A stretch of 64,000 bases of DNA from Acidaminococcus intestini DSM 21505 (GTDB taxonomy: Bacteria > Bacillota > Negativicutes > Acidaminococcales > Acidaminococcaceae). The notes under the pieces were generated by a model. It was not told the DNA's origin and did no database searches. It was given only the letters and a program-made list of their open reading frames with translations. The stretch covers positions 35,583 to 99,582 of the forward strand of contig NZ_KE384298.1 of assembly GCF_000425045.1 (NCBI RefSeq). The letters run 5' to 3'. Below, one piece after another: positions 18,197 to 27,198 of this stretch. The stretch's first letter is position 1. The number at the start of each line of letters is the position of its first letter. The position numbers were made by a program, and so were the translations under genes.

Positions 18197-19423
18197 TTAT
18201 TTCAAGATGAGGCGATAGTATTTTTTCTTTCCTTTACGAAGCAGGACTTCCGTCTTGCCTTCAAAAAGGGTTTCCGAAAGCGCGGCGGCCACATCCGTCA
18301 CCTTCGTGTCCCCGACCGTAAGGCCATTTTGTTGGATCAGGCGGCGTCCCTCACTCTTGGAAGCAATGATCTTGGCATCAAAAAGAAGGTCCAGAAGCGG
18401 GCTTCCGAATTGCGCCCTTGAAACTTCCACCACAGGGGCATTTCCCATATCTCCGCCAGCACCAAAGAGGGCTTCCGCGGCTGCTTTGGCCTTATCGGCT
18501 TCTTCTTTACCATGAACCAATTTCGTAACTTCATATGCCAAGGTCACTTTCGCTTCGTTGATTTTTGACCCTTCAAGGGCGCCGAGACGGCGTACTTCAT
18601 CCATGGGAAGGAAGGTCAGGAGAGCCAGGCATTTTTCCACATCGGCGTCATCGACGTTTCTCCAGTATTGATAAAAATCAAAGGGAGAGGTTTTTTCTGC
18701 TGACAGCCAGACGGCTCCGCCGACGGTCTTGCCCATTTTCTGGCCCTGACTGTTGGTCAAGAGGGTGTTGGTCATGCAGAAAGCGGGCTGACGATCTTTA
18801 CGTCGAATGAGTTCCACTCCGGCAATCATATTGGACCACTGGTCATCACCGCCCAGTTCCATCACGCAGTTATACTTCTTATGAAGGACATAGAAGTCAT
18901 AGGCCTGCATGATCATATAGTTCATTTCAAAGAAAGAAAGTCCATTTTCACTGGCAAGGCGGTTCTTGTAGCATTCTGCCCCCAGCATCCGGTTGACAGA
19001 AAAATGAACGCCTACTTCGCGGAGGAACTTGATGTAATTGAGCCCCAGCAGCCAGTCCGCGTTATCGGCAACAATGGCCTTGCCGTCCGACAGATCGATG
19101 AAGCGGCCAACCTGTTTCTTGAAGCATTCCACATTGTGGTGAATGAATTCCGGTGTCAGCATCTTGCGCATCTCATTTTTGCCGCTTGGGTCACCGATCA
19201 TGCCCGTACCGCCGCCCATGAGGATGATGGGACGATGACCGGCACGCTGCATATGGGCCATGACCATAAGCGCGATGAAATGACCCACATGAAGGCTGTC
19301 CGCCGTCGGATCAAAGCCAATATAGAATGTGATCTTTTCCTTTTCCAATAATTCCTTGATTTCTTCTTCATGGGATAACTGTTTAAGGTAACCCCGTTCC
19401 TTGAGGGTATCAATGACGCTCAT
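18197..19423 (-). CDS. tyrS: Tyrosyl-tRNA synthetase
   Basis: A class I synthetase of 408 residues that charges tRNA-Tyr. The HIGH-type motif reads HVGH (about residue 46) and the KMSKS-type motif reads KMGKT (about residue 228). An S4-like RNA-binding domain forms the C-terminus ([11 protein letters not shown]). The ATG at 19423 has an AAGGAGG site seven bases upstream; the TTG six bases earlier overlaps that site and is rejected. I see no T-box in the short leader, in contrast with thrS. Confidence 0.96.
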   Translation of the reverse strand: MSVIDTLKERGYLKQLSHEEEIKELLEKEKITFYIGFDPTADSLHVGHFIALMVMAHMQRAGHRPIILMGGGTGMIGDPSGKNEMRKMLTPEFIHHNVECFKKQVGRFIDLSDGKAIVADNADWLLGLNYIKFLREVGVHFSVNRMLGAECYKNRLASENGLSFFEMNYMIMQAYDFYVLHKKYNCVMELGGDDQWSNMIAGVELIRRKDRQPAFCMTNTLLTNSQGQKMGKTVGGAVWLSAEKTSPFDFYQYWRNVDDADVEKCLALLTFLPMDEVRRLGALEGSKINEAKVTLAYEVTKLVHGKEEADKAKAAAEALFGAGGDMGNAPVVEVSRAQFGSPLLDLLFDAKIIASKSEGRRLIQQNGLTVGDTKVTDVAAALSETLFEGKTEVLLRKGKKKYYRLILK

Positions 19424-19443
19424 GGACAAACCTCCTTGTTATG

Positions 19444-19501
19444 ATAAAAAATAAGGATCCATGCAGGCCCCCTCTTTTGCAAAGGAATGACTGCATGGAT
19501 C
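19444..19501 (-). terminator. Terminator between mscL and tyrS
   Basis: GATCCATGCAG (19456-19466) and CTGCATGGATC (19491-19501) form an 11-bp perfect stem. On the minus strand it is followed by TTATTTTTTATC. It lies 14 bases after the mscL stop. Confidence 0.82.
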
Positions 19502-19514
19502 AGCAAAAGCAATC

Positions 19515-19970
19515 TCAGTGACTGTCCTTGGGGATATCAGAAGTACAATGCGGACATTTTGTTGCGGCCGGATCGATAGGCATCTTACAGAATGGGCAAA
19601 GCGTCTCCGGTGCTGGTTCTTCCTTTTCTTCCTTCTTGAAACGGTTCAGGAGGGAAATCATGAGGAAGATGACAAATGCCATGATGAGAAAATCAATGAC
19701 CGTCGTAATGAATTTCCCGTAGGCAATGACAGGGACCTTGGCAGCCGTTGCTTCTGCAAGGGTATCAACTTTTTTGCTGGAAAGATTGATAAAGAGGTTT
19801 GAGAAATCAACCCCACCCAAGATCATCCCAATAGGCGGCATGATGATGTCGGACACAAAGGAAGCGACAATCTTACCGAAAGCACCGCCAATGATCACAC
19901 CGACAGCCATGTCGACGACGTTACCGCGAAGTGCAAAAGCTTTAAAGTCTTTCAAAAAGCTGGACATCAT
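19515..19970 (-). CDS. mscL: Large-conductance mechanosensitive channel with C-terminal zinc ribbon
   Basis: MscL opens under membrane tension to release solutes during osmotic downshock. The N-terminal signature ([20 protein letters not shown]) and both membrane helices are present. The C-terminal end is unusual: the cytoplasmic helix is followed by a CPFC and a CPHC pair, a four-cysteine zinc-ribbon-like knuckle not found in E. coli MscL. Total length is 151 residues against about 136. Two start codons lie side by side (19970 and 19967); the second has the better Shine-Dalgarno spacing. The zinc binding is inferred only from the cysteine pattern. Confidence 0.93.
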   Translation of the reverse strand: MMSSFLKDFKAFALRGNVVDMAVGVIIGGAFGKIVASFVSDIIMPPIGMILGGVDFSNLFINLSSKKVDTLAEATAAKVPVIAYGKFITTVIDFLIMAFVIFLMISLLNRFKKEEKEEPAPETLCPFCKMPIDPAATKCPHCTSDIPKDSH

Positions 19971-20180
19971 AAAACCCCTCTCAATTGGGCAGATTTAAAG
20001 CAGTCTGCGGTGGACTGCATTCTTTGTATTATACCATAATATGGGAAGAACGCAACCGTTTCGGGAGATGAGGATCTCCCCCTTTCAAAAAGAAAACCTT
20101 GGAGAAAGAAAAGGCGGATTTGTATGGTTTCTAACAGTTGCAAAGCGAGCACCCATTTTTCTTAATAAATCGAACGATTT

Positions 20181-20219
20181 TAGTTGCATAATAAAATTCA
20201 TTTGTTATAATAGCAACTA
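20181..20219 (+). promoter_or_regulatory. Pyruvate carboxylase promoter inside an inverted repeat
   Basis: TTGCAT (20184-20189) and TATAAT (20206-20211) are 16 bases apart, a good sigma-A promoter. The inverted repeat TAGTTGC (20181-20187) and GCAACTA (20213-20219) brackets it. A leader of about 100 bases follows. The DNA from 19971 to 20180 shows no gene. Confidence 0.6.
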
Positions 20220-20314
20220 CAGTAAGAAAATTTCTATATTGACTATTACCTTTTTCTTATTACCCGGTTCCTAGGCATAGTCCTTTGACCGCGAATCCAA
20301 GGGGAGGTTCTTCT

Positions 20315-23300
20315 ATGAAAAAAATTACGTCCGTCCTGGTCGCCAATCGCGGCGAAATTGCAATTCGTGTTTTTCGTGCCTGTCACGAAATGGGAATCCG
20401 AACAATTGCGGTCTACAGTAAAGAAGATTCCCTATCCCTCCATCGCTTCCGCGCCGATGAGTCTTATTTGATCGGGAAAGGGAAAAAGCCAGTCGATGCC
20501 TACCTTGATATAGAAGAGATCATCCGGGTGGCCCATGAGCACCATGTCGACGCCATCCATCCCGGCTATGGCTTTCTTTCGGAAAACGCAGACCTTGCTA
20601 GGCGCTGCGCCGAAGAAGGCATCACGTTCATTGGCCCCCATATCGACCACCTCACCATGTTCGGTGACAAAGTCAACGCCCGCGCACAGGCCAAAAAGGC
20701 CGGTATCCGGTTTATTCCCGGCAGTGACGGACCAGTCATGAACTTTGCTGAAGTGGAAAAGTTTGCCAAGGATGTGGGCTTTCCCATTATGCTGAAAGCC
20801 GTCAATGGCGGCGGCGGACGCGGCATGCGCATGGCCCATTGCATGAGTGACCTGAAAGACGCCTATGAACGAGCAAAATCCGAAGCTAAACTCGCCTTTG
20901 GCAATGACGAGATCTATCTTGAAAAATACATCCGCAATCCAAAGCACGTCGAAGTCCAAATCATGGGCGATGAACACGGGAATGTCTTCCACCTTTATGA
21001 GCGGGACTGCTCCATCCAGCGCCGCCATCAGAAAGTCGTCGAAATCGCGCCGGCCTTTGCTCTTCCTCGGAAGCTCCGCCAAGAAATCTGCAACGCGGCC
21101 GTAGCGCTCATGAAGAACGTGAACTACGTCAACGCCGGTACCGTCGAATTTCTTGTGACGCCGGACGGTGACTTCTACTTCATTGAAGTGAATCCCCGCA
21201 TCCAGGTCGAACATACAGTAACGGAAATGATTACGGGCATCGACATTGTCCAGACCCAAATCAAGGTGGCAGAAGGCTATGCCCTCACGAGCGACGAAAT
21301 TGGCATTCCGTCCCAAGAGGCCATCATGTGCCACGGCAACGCCATCCAGTGCCGCGTGACGACAGAAGACCCTCTAAATGGTTTCATGCCTGACTCAGGC
21401 AAGATCATTGCCTACCGCAGCGGCGGCGGGTTTGGGGTCCGCCTTGACAGCGGCAACGCCTTTACCGGGTCCATTATTACGCCTTACTACGATTCCCTGC
21501 TCGTGAAAGCAACGACATACGGTCTCACCCACGCCCAAGCCGTACAGAAGATGCTCCGCGAACTCGATGAATTCCGTATTCTCGGCGTCAAGACAAACAT
21601 TGGCTTTTTGACCAACGTCCTGCGCGAAGCCTCCTTTGTACGCGGCGACTACGATGTCAATTTTATCGATGACCACCCTGAGCTCTTTGACCTGCCCGTG
21701 GTCCATAATAGGGGTACGAAGCTCCTCAAATATATTGGCGAAGTCACGATCAATGGCTATTCCGGAAAGGGGCCGGAAGTCCATCCCGATTTTACTCCCT
21801 TGGAACTGCCGGAACCGGCAACGGGCGATTATCCCCAAGGAACGAAGGCCATCTTTGACAGCCGTGGGGCCGAGGGCCTTGCAAAGTGGGTCCTGGAGCA
21901 AAACCAGGTACTCATTACCGATACGACGATGCGGGATGCCCACCAATCACTCCTTGCGACCCGTGTCCGCTCCCAGGATATGCTTCGCGTCCTGGAAACG
22001 TCGGCAAAGAAAATGCCCCAATTCTTCAGTTATGAATGCTGGGGCGGCGCTACCTTTGATGTGGCCTACCGGTTCCTCAAGGAAGATCCGTGGAAACGCC
22101 TGCGGGCCATGCGGAAAAAGGCGCCCAACGTCCTTCTCCAGATGCTGATTCGCGGGGCAAATGCCGTAGGGTACACGAGCTACCCCGATAATGTCGTAAA
22201 AAATTTTGTTGAACTAGCAGCCAAAAACGGCATCGACGTCTTCCGTATCTTTGACAGCTTGAACAGTCTGGACAATATGAAAGGAACCATCGAGGCCGTT
22301 CGTGAAATGGGCAAAGTGGCCGAAGTCGCCCTGTGCTTTACCGGAGACATCTTGGATCCCAGTCGCTCCAAGTATAACCTGGACTACTATGTTTCCATGG
22401 CTAAGGCCCTTGAAGACGCCGGCGCACACATCATTGCCATCAAGGATATGGCAGGACTCTTGAAGCCGGAAGCAGCCTATGCCTTGGTTTCCGCCCTGAA
22501 AGAGGCGGTATCCGTACCGATTCACCTACATACCCACGATGGGTCCGGAAACGCTGTGACGACCTTATGCCGCGCTGCCGATGCCGGTGTCGATATTGTG
22601 GATGCCGCATTTTCCGCGCTTGCCGGCGGAACGAGCCAGCCCAGCATGAACAGCTTCTACTACGCCATGAGCGGCAAAAAGAACCAACCTCAACTGAATA
22701 TCCAAGCGGCAGAGGAAATGAGCCGCTACTGGGCCTCGGTTCGGCCCTACTACAAGGGTGTCGATAAAGGCGACCCCTTCCCCAACACAGAAGTCTATGA
22801 CTGCGAAATGCCAGGCGGCCAGTTCTCAAATCTCAAGCAGCAGGCTAAGGCCGTGGGCCTCGGTGACCGCTGGAACGAGATTAAGAAGATGTACCATGAC
22901 GTGAACCTCATGTTCGGTGATATTGTGAAGGTTACGCCTTCCTCGAAAGTCGTCGGTGACATGACCCTCTTCATGGTCCAAAATGACCTGACAGAAAAGG
23001 ACATCTACGAACGGGGTGACAGCCTTGATTATCCGCAGTCCGTCGTGGATTTTTTTGAAGGCCGCTTAGGCGTGCCCTACGAGGGATTCCCGGAAAAGCT
23101 GCAGAAGATCATCCTCAAAGGCAGGAAGCCCCTTGATAAGCGTCCTGGTGCCCTCCTTGACCCCATTGATTTTGAAGCCGTCCGGACAAAGCTCGAAAAT
23201 GCTCAATACAACCACACCGATGAAGATGTGAACGCCTACTGCCAGTATCCCAAGGTATTCAAGGACTATGAGGAATTCATCAAGAAATATGGGGATGTCA

Positions 23301-23746
23301 GCGTCCTTGATACACCGACCTTCTTCTTTGGCATGACAAAAAACGAAGAAATCACGGTCACTTTGGATGAAGGCGTGGAGCCCGTCATCAAACTCATCAA
23401 CGTAAGCGATCCCGATGATCGGGGCATGCGGACCGTTACTTTCATGTTCAACGGTGCGGAACGGGAAATCGACGTGATCGACAAGAATGTCGACCAAAAG
23501 ACCATCGTCAGCAAGAAAGCAGATCCCAATAACCCCGGTGACGTAGCAGCAACCCTTTCGGGTTCGGTCGTAACTGTCCTTGTAAAGAGCGGAGAAAGCG
23601 TAAAAAAAGGCCAGCCCCTTGTGGTCACGGAAGCCATGAAGATGGAGACGACCATTACGGCTCCCATCGCTGGCGCCGTTGGCACCATCTACGTAACCAA
23701 AGGACAAGCCATTATGAGCGGCGACTGCCTGCTTGAAATCAGGTAA
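20315..23746 (+). CDS. pyc: Pyruvate carboxylase
   Basis: A single-chain biotin enzyme of 1143 residues that makes oxaloacetate from pyruvate, bicarbonate and ATP. The biotin carboxylase domain starts at once (VLVANRGEIAIRVFRA) and has the ATP-grasp loop GGGGRGMRM. The carboxyltransferase TIM barrel begins near residue 530 (DTTMRDAHQSLLATRV). The C-terminal biotinyl domain carries EAMKMET with the lysine to be biotinylated. I start at the ATG at 20315 behind GGGGAGG, not at the ATG ten codons earlier. It feeds C4 acids, which fits the fumarase and dicarboxylate carriers elsewhere in the window. It is a single-gene transcript. Confidence 0.96.
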   Translation: MKKITSVLVANRGEIAIRVFRACHEMGIRTIAVYSKEDSLSLHRFRADESYLIGKGKKPVDAYLDIEEIIRVAHEHHVDAIHPGYGFLSENADLARRCAEEGITFIGPHIDHLTMFGDKVNARAQAKKAGIRFIPGSDGPVMNFAEVEKFAKDVGFPIMLKAVNGGGGRGMRMAHCMSDLKDAYERAKSEAKLAFGNDEIYLEKYIRNPKHVEVQIMGDEHGNVFHLYERDCSIQRRHQKVVEIAPAFALPRKLRQEICNAAVALMKNVNYVNAGTVEFLVTPDGDFYFIEVNPRIQVEHTVTEMITGIDIVQTQIKVAEGYALTSDEIGIPSQEAIMCHGNAIQCRVTTEDPLNGFMPDSGKIIAYRSGGGFGVRLDSGNAFTGSIITPYYDSLLVKATTYGLTHAQAVQKMLRELDEFRILGVKTNIGFLTNVLREASFVRGDYDVNFIDDHPELFDLPVVHNRGTKLLKYIGEVTINGYSGKGPEVHPDFTPLELPEPATGDYPQGTKAIFDSRGAEGLAKWVLEQNQVLITDTTMRDAHQSLLATRVRSQDMLRVLETSAKKMPQFFSYECWGGATFDVAYRFLKEDPWKRLRAMRKKAPNVLLQMLIRGANAVGYTSYPDNVVKNFVELAAKNGIDVFRIFDSLNSLDNMKGTIEAVREMGKVAEVALCFTGDILDPSRSKYNLDYYVSMAKALEDAGAHIIAIKDMAGLLKPEAAYALVSALKEAVSVPIHLHTHDGSGNAVTTLCRAADAGVDIVDAAFSALAGGTSQPSMNSFYYAMSGKKNQPQLNIQAAEEMSRYWASVRPYYKGVDKGDPFPNTEVYDCEMPGGQFSNLKQQAKAVGLGDRWNEIKKMYHDVNLMFGDIVKVTPSSKVVGDMTLFMVQNDLTEKDIYERGDSLDYPQSVVDFFEGRLGVPYEGFPEKLQKIILKGRKPLDKRPGALLDPIDFEAVRTKLENAQYNHTDEDVNAYCQYPKVFKDYEEFIKKYGDVSVLDTPTFFFGMTKNEEITVTLDEGVEPVIKLINVSDPDDRGMRTVTFMFNGAEREIDVIDKNVDQKTIVSKKADPNNPGDVAATLSGSVVTVLVKSGESVKKGQPLVVTEAMKMETTITAPIAGAVGTIYVTKGQAIMSGDCLLEIR

Positions 23747-23749
23747 GGA

Positions 23750-23830
23750 GCGAGTAGCAGTGATTTCTAAATAGCAATCCTGACCTCTCACACGACCGTG
23801 CGTACCGTTCGAAGCGCAGCGGTTTCCTCG
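23750..23830 (-). mobile_element. Orphan 3' end (domains V-VI) of a group II intron, no reverse transcriptase
   Basis: Read on the minus strand, 23824-23782 closely resembles the domain V region of bacterial group II introns that I remember: an ACCGC arm, a short loop, GTACGCACGGT, then the characteristic GTGTGAGAGG. Downstream, CAGGATT and AATCACTG can form a domain VI-like hairpin with unpaired A residues. The piece ends with CTACTCG, like known intron 3' ends. Its end lies five bases after the pyc stop codon. No maturase frame exists within range, so this is a remnant or a minimal, trans-dependent form. The family call is from memory, not from a covariance-model search. Confidence 0.58.
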
Positions 23831-23853
23831 GTTTCACAAACTTGCTTGTCATA

Positions 23854-23883
23854 GCCCACCATGGGTATATAACCATGGTGGGC
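23854..23883. repeat. GC-rich perfect hairpin next to the intron remnant
   Basis: GCCCACCATGG (23854-23864) and CCATGGTGGGC (23873-23883) form an 11-bp perfect stem with an 8-base loop. No T run follows. It sits just upstream of the domain V-like segment on the minus strand, where a stripped domain IV would be expected. Confidence 0.55.
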
Positions 23884-23887
23884 GCAC

Positions 23888-23930
23888 AAAAAACAGCCTG
23901 TGAAGTAATTTCTTCACAGGCTGTTATCTT
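23888..23930. terminator. Bidirectional terminator between pyc and rplT
   Basis: A 14-bp perfect stem (AACAGCCTGTGAAG) with a 6-base loop has an A run on the left and a T-rich right side. It lies 11 bases beyond the rplT stop and can end both convergent transcripts. Confidence 0.85.
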
Positions 23931-23935
23931 ATTTA

Positions 23936-24289
23936 TTAGAGAGCCGCTTTGGCGGTTTCAACGAGTTTTGCAAAAGCAGCAGCGTCGTTGACAGCCAGAT
24001 CAGCCAGGACCTTACGGTCGAGTTCGATACCAGCTTTCGTCAGGCCGCAGATGAAACGGCTGTAGCTCAGGCCATTAGCACGGGTTGCAGCATTGATACG
24101 GGCAATCCAGAGCTGACGGAATTCGCGTTTCTTGGCTCTTCTGTCACGGCGAGCGTAGTACAGCGCCTTCATGACGGTTTCATTGGCTTTTTTGAAGAGC
24201 TTGCTCTTGGAACCTCTGTAGCCCTTAGCGAGCTTCAGAATGTGTTTATGACGTCTATGGGCAGTTACACCAACTTTAATTCTTGCCAT
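23936..24289 (-). CDS. rplT: 50S ribosomal protein L20
   Basis: A basic protein of 117 residues, the standard length. It begins [20 protein letters not shown], the conserved RNA-binding arm. L20 is needed for early 50S assembly. In Firmicutes it also represses its own operon by binding the infC leader. It is the third gene of infC-rpmI-rplT, 33 bases after rpmI. Confidence 0.98.
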   Translation of the reverse strand: MARIKVGVTAHRRHKHILKLAKGYRGSKSKLFKKANETVMKALYYARRDRRAKKREFRQLWIARINAATRANGLSYSRFICGLTKAGIELDRKVLADLAVNDAAAFAKLVETAKAAL

Positions 24290-24322
24290 TTTCCATATCC
24301 TCCTTCGTTCTCAATACCAGTC

Positions 24323-24520
24323 TTATGCGTAAGGCAGCATCTTAGCTACGCGTTCATGGTCAGTCTTATGGACCAAGGCAGCTTTACGCAGGTTTCTCTT
24401 ACGGGTCGGAGACTTGTGTTCCAGGATATGGCTTCTAAAAGCCTTGGCACGCTTGAATTCACCGGTAGCAGTAGCTTTGAAACGTTTAGCCGCAGATCTG
24501 CGGGTTTTCATCTTAGGCAT
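24323..24520 (-). CDS. rpmI: 50S ribosomal protein L35
   Basis: A 65-residue basic protein, normal for L35. It begins [20 protein letters not shown] and ends [11 protein letters not shown], both typical. It lies between infC and rplT with a GGAGG site before the ATG. Confidence 0.98.
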   Translation of the reverse strand: MPKMKTRRSAAKRFKATATGEFKRAKAFRSHILEHKSPTRKRNLRKAALVHKTDHERVAKMLPYA

Positions 24521-24537
24521 AATGGATATCCTCCTTA

Positions 24538-25056
24538 TTATTTGGAACTTTTGGGAGCAACAATCATGACCATGTTGCGTCCTTCCAGTTTCGGTTTTCT
24601 TTCGATGACTGCAATGTCCTGCAGTTTTACAGCCATTTTATTGAGCAATTCCTCTCCCAGTTCAGGGTGGGTCAGTTCACGGCCGCGGAACATAATGGTG
24701 GCCTTGACCTTATCTCCGCCTTCAAGGAAACGAATGGCATTTTTGGTCTTGACATCAAAGTCGTGTTCTTCAATGCGGATACGCAGTTTGACTTCCTTTA
24801 CGTCAACGGTCTTTTGACGCTTGCGGGCTTCTTTTTCCCGTTTCTGCTGTTCATACTGGTACTTGCCATAATCCATGATTCGGCAGACCGGCGGCTTAGC
24901 CTTCGGAGCAATTTCAACCAGATCCAAATGATGCTGGGCAGCAAGCTCGAGGGCACGGGCAAGTGGCATGATGCCCAACTGCTCCCCATCGACAGTATTA
25001 ACGCGGACTTCCCTAGCGCGGATCTCTTCATTGATCCTCAATTCATCTTTTGCTAT
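24538..25056 (-). CDS. infC: Translation initiation factor IF-3 with apparent AUA start codon
   Basis: IF-3 keeps ribosomal subunits apart and checks the start codon. The protein of about 172 residues shows the conserved [15 protein letters not shown] start and the [18 protein letters not shown]-like centre (here [19 protein letters not shown]). No ATG fits. The only in-frame GTG codons upstream lie in or against the Shine-Dalgarno site GGAGGTGAT (25069-25061). Eight bases after its GGAGG core lies ATA (25056-25054), giving (M)[12 protein letters not shown], which matches family N-termini. Rare start codons such as AUU are known for infC and allow IF-3 to control its own synthesis. The choice of ATA is my inference. 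Confidence 0.93.
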   Translation of the reverse strand: MAKDELRINEEIRAREVRVNTVDGEQLGIMPLARALELAAQHHLDLVEIAPKAKPPVCRIMDYGKYQYEQQKREKEARKRQKTVDVKEVKLRIRIEEHDFDVKTKNAIRFLEGGDKVKATIMFRGRELTHPELGEELLNKMAVKLQDIAVIERKPKLEGRNMVMIVAPKSSK

Positions 25057-25071
25057 GACGATCACCTCCAC

Positions 25072-25222
25072 AGAATATGGATAAGTACAATCCCGGCACT
25101 TACCTCAAAGTAAAAGAAAAACGGGCGAACCAAAGTCCACCCGTCAAACGAACATATCATAGACCCTGTCGAGCTTAGGCTGCAAGGTGAGAAGCAGGTG
25201 GCCTCTACTTGGTTACTCGGAT
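25072..25222 (-). promoter_or_regulatory. infC leader, L20-type autoregulatory region with attenuator
   Basis: About 150 bases of leader lie between the promoter and infC. On the minus strand a terminator-like hairpin, ACGGGTG/CGCCCGT, is followed at once by TTTTTCTTTT (25120-25111). Upstream sequence (GGCCACCTGCTTCTCACCTT, then GCTCGACAGGG) resembles L20 leader elements of Firmicutes as I remember them. In that system excess L20 favours the terminator. The terminator is clear; the family assignment is from memory. Confidence 0.65.
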
Positions 25223-25251
25223 ATTCTACTACAGATAGAGCAGTCTGTCAA
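25223..25251 (-). promoter_or_regulatory. infC operon promoter
   Basis: On the minus strand TTGACA (25251-25246), a 17-base spacer and TAGAAT (25228-25223) form a near-consensus sigma-A promoter. The -35 box sits directly after the thrS stop codon. Confidence 0.85.
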
Positions 25252-25252
25252 C

Positions 25253-27163
25253 TTATTTTTTCTCCTTGATTTCCTTCTGGAGTTTGGCAATGAATTCATC
25301 AACAGCCATCGCTCCCATCTCGCCTTCGCTGCGGCTGCGGACGGACACCGTACCATTCGTAGCTTCCTTTTCACCGACAACGAGCATATAGGGAACTTTC
25401 TTGACCTGACCTTCGCGGATCTTGTAGCCAATCTTTTCATTGCGGTCGTCGAGGTGGGCACGGATGCCAAGGGCTTCCATCTTGTCCACGACAGATTTTG
25501 CGTATTCATTGAACTTGTCCGTAATCGGCATGACGCGGACCTGTTCCGGAGCCAGCCAAGCTGGGAAGGCGCCGGCATAGTTTTCAATGAGGATCCCAAT
25601 AAAGCGTTCAATGGATCCATAAACAACACGGTGAATCATGACAGGACGATGTTTCTGTCCATCTTCTCCCGTATAGGTGAGGTTGAATTTTTCCGGAAGC
25701 AACATATCAAGCTGGATCGTACCGCACTGCCACGTACGGCCAATGGAGTCCTTCAAATGGAAGTCGATCTTCGGACCATAGAAAGCGCCGTCCCCTTCGT
25801 TGACGACATATTTCAGGCCAAAGTCATCCATAGCTTTGCGCAGGGCGTTCGTCGTCATTTCCCACGTAGCGTCATCGCCCATGGAGTTATCCGGACGCGT
25901 GGATAGTTCTGCATGGTACGTCAGACCGAAAGTTGCATAGACCTCATCGAAAAGACGGATCGTTTCTTGGATGACGTCTTCAATCTGGTTAGGCATCATG
26001 AAGATGTGGGCATCATCCTGGGTAAAGCAGCGGACACGGAACAGACCATGAAGGGCACCGGACAGTTCATGACGGTGAACAAGACCCAGTTCACCGACAC
26101 GCAGCGGCAGGTCACGGTAGGAATGGGGCTCACTGTCATAGACCAGCATGCCACCGGGGCAGTTCATCGGTTTGATGGCATAATCTTCGCCGTCAATCTT
26201 CGTGAAGTACATATTTTCCTTATAGTGATCCCAGTGACCGCTCGTTTCCCAAAGCTGGCGGTTCATGATCATCGGCGTGGAAACTTCATAATAGTTATAC
26301 TTGCGATGAACTTCACGCCAGTAATTGATGAGTTCGTTGCGAAGGATCATGCCGTTTGGCAGGAAGAAAGGAAAGCCAGGGCCGTAGTCGCTCAGCATGA
26401 AGAGACCAAGCTGTTTGCCCAGTTTCCGGTGGTCACGCTTTTCTGCTTCTTCCAGCATATGGAGATAGGCTTCCAGGTCTTCCTTGCTGGCAAAAGCCGT
26501 GCCATAGATGCGCTGGAGCATCTTGTTTTTTTCATCGCCGCGCCAATAGGCACCGGCAATGCTCATCAGTTTGAAAGCCTTGACCCGGCCCGTGGAAGGG
26601 CAGTGAGGCCCCGCACACAGATCCGTGAAGTCGCCCTGGGAATAGGTACTGATGACAGCATCTTCCGGCAGGTCTTCGATGAGTTCAACCTTGTACGGTT
26701 CATTTTCTGCCTTGAATTTAGCAAGGGCTTCGGCTCTGGGAATTTCATGACGGACAACGGGCAGGTTTTGCTTGACAATCTTCGCCATTTCCTTTTCGAT
26801 GGCTTTCAGGTCATCGGGCGTAAAAACGTGCTCACTGTCAAGATCATAATAGAATCCTTTTTCAATAGCTGGACCAATGGCAAACTTGGTTCCCGGGAAA
26901 AGGTGCTGGATGGCTTGGGCCATGACATGGGAAGCCGTATGACGGATAGCATGGAGGCCTTCCGGACTGTCAGGCGTAATGAATTCAACAGCAGCATCCC
27001 GGTCCAAGGAATCAGCAAGGTCCTTGTTCACACCGTCGACCTTTGCCAAAAGCGCCGTTTTGCCCAGTTTCTGGTTGAGGCTCTTGGCAATATCCAGCAG
27101 GCTGATGCCTGCTTCAAATTCTCTTTTGCTGCCGTCCGGCAGACTGACATTGATCTTTGCCAT
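25253..27163 (-). CDS. thrS: Threonyl-tRNA synthetase
   Basis: A class II synthetase of 636 residues. The order is TGS domain (KINVSLPDGSKREFEAG), editing domain with HTASHVMAQAIQHLFP and the later SQGDFTDLCAGPHCPSTG zinc/editing motif, catalytic core (motif 2 VRCFTQDDAHIF), and anticodon-binding domain from about residue 535. I start at 27163, behind AAGGAGGAG; the longer frame reaches back into the T-box leader and is not coding. Expression is controlled by that leader in response to uncharged tRNA-Thr. Confidence 0.97.
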   Translation of the reverse strand: MAKINVSLPDGSKREFEAGISLLDIAKSLNQKLGKTALLAKVDGVNKDLADSLDRDAAVEFITPDSPEGLHAIRHTASHVMAQAIQHLFPGTKFAIGPAIEKGFYYDLDSEHVFTPDDLKAIEKEMAKIVKQNLPVVRHEIPRAEALAKFKAENEPYKVELIEDLPEDAVISTYSQGDFTDLCAGPHCPSTGRVKAFKLMSIAGAYWRGDEKNKMLQRIYGTAFASKEDLEAYLHMLEEAEKRDHRKLGKQLGLFMLSDYGPGFPFFLPNGMILRNELINYWREVHRKYNYYEVSTPMIMNRQLWETSGHWDHYKENMYFTKIDGEDYAIKPMNCPGGMLVYDSEPHSYRDLPLRVGELGLVHRHELSGALHGLFRVRCFTQDDAHIFMMPNQIEDVIQETIRLFDEVYATFGLTYHAELSTRPDNSMGDDATWEMTTNALRKAMDDFGLKYVVNEGDGAFYGPKIDFHLKDSIGRTWQCGTIQLDMLLPEKFNLTYTGEDGQKHRPVMIHRVVYGSIERFIGILIENYAGAFPAWLAPEQVRVMPITDKFNEYAKSVVDKMEALGIRAHLDDRNEKIGYKIREGQVKKVPYMLVVGEKEATNGTVSVRSRSEGEMGAMAVDEFIAKLQKEIKEKK

Positions 27164-27198
27164 AATAAAAACTCCTCCTTTTGATTGCCAGGGGATAT

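Noticed and set aside
20181-20219. BirA operator at the pyruvate carboxylase promoter
   Set aside because: The half-sites (TAGTTGC) and the 25-base spacing do not match the BirA pattern I know.
20432-21334. Long antisense frame (300 codons) within pyruvate carboxylase
   Set aside because: Mirror of strong codon bias in pyc. No start signal and no family resemblance.
23750-23884. REP-type or insertion-sequence end
   Set aside because: There are no terminal inverted repeats or target duplications. The GTGTGAGAGG segment and flanking hairpins suit a group II intron end better.
25913-27184. 423-codon plus-strand frame over thrS
   Set aside because: Antisense to thrS, no ribosome site, His/Phe-rich composition of a reversed coding frame.
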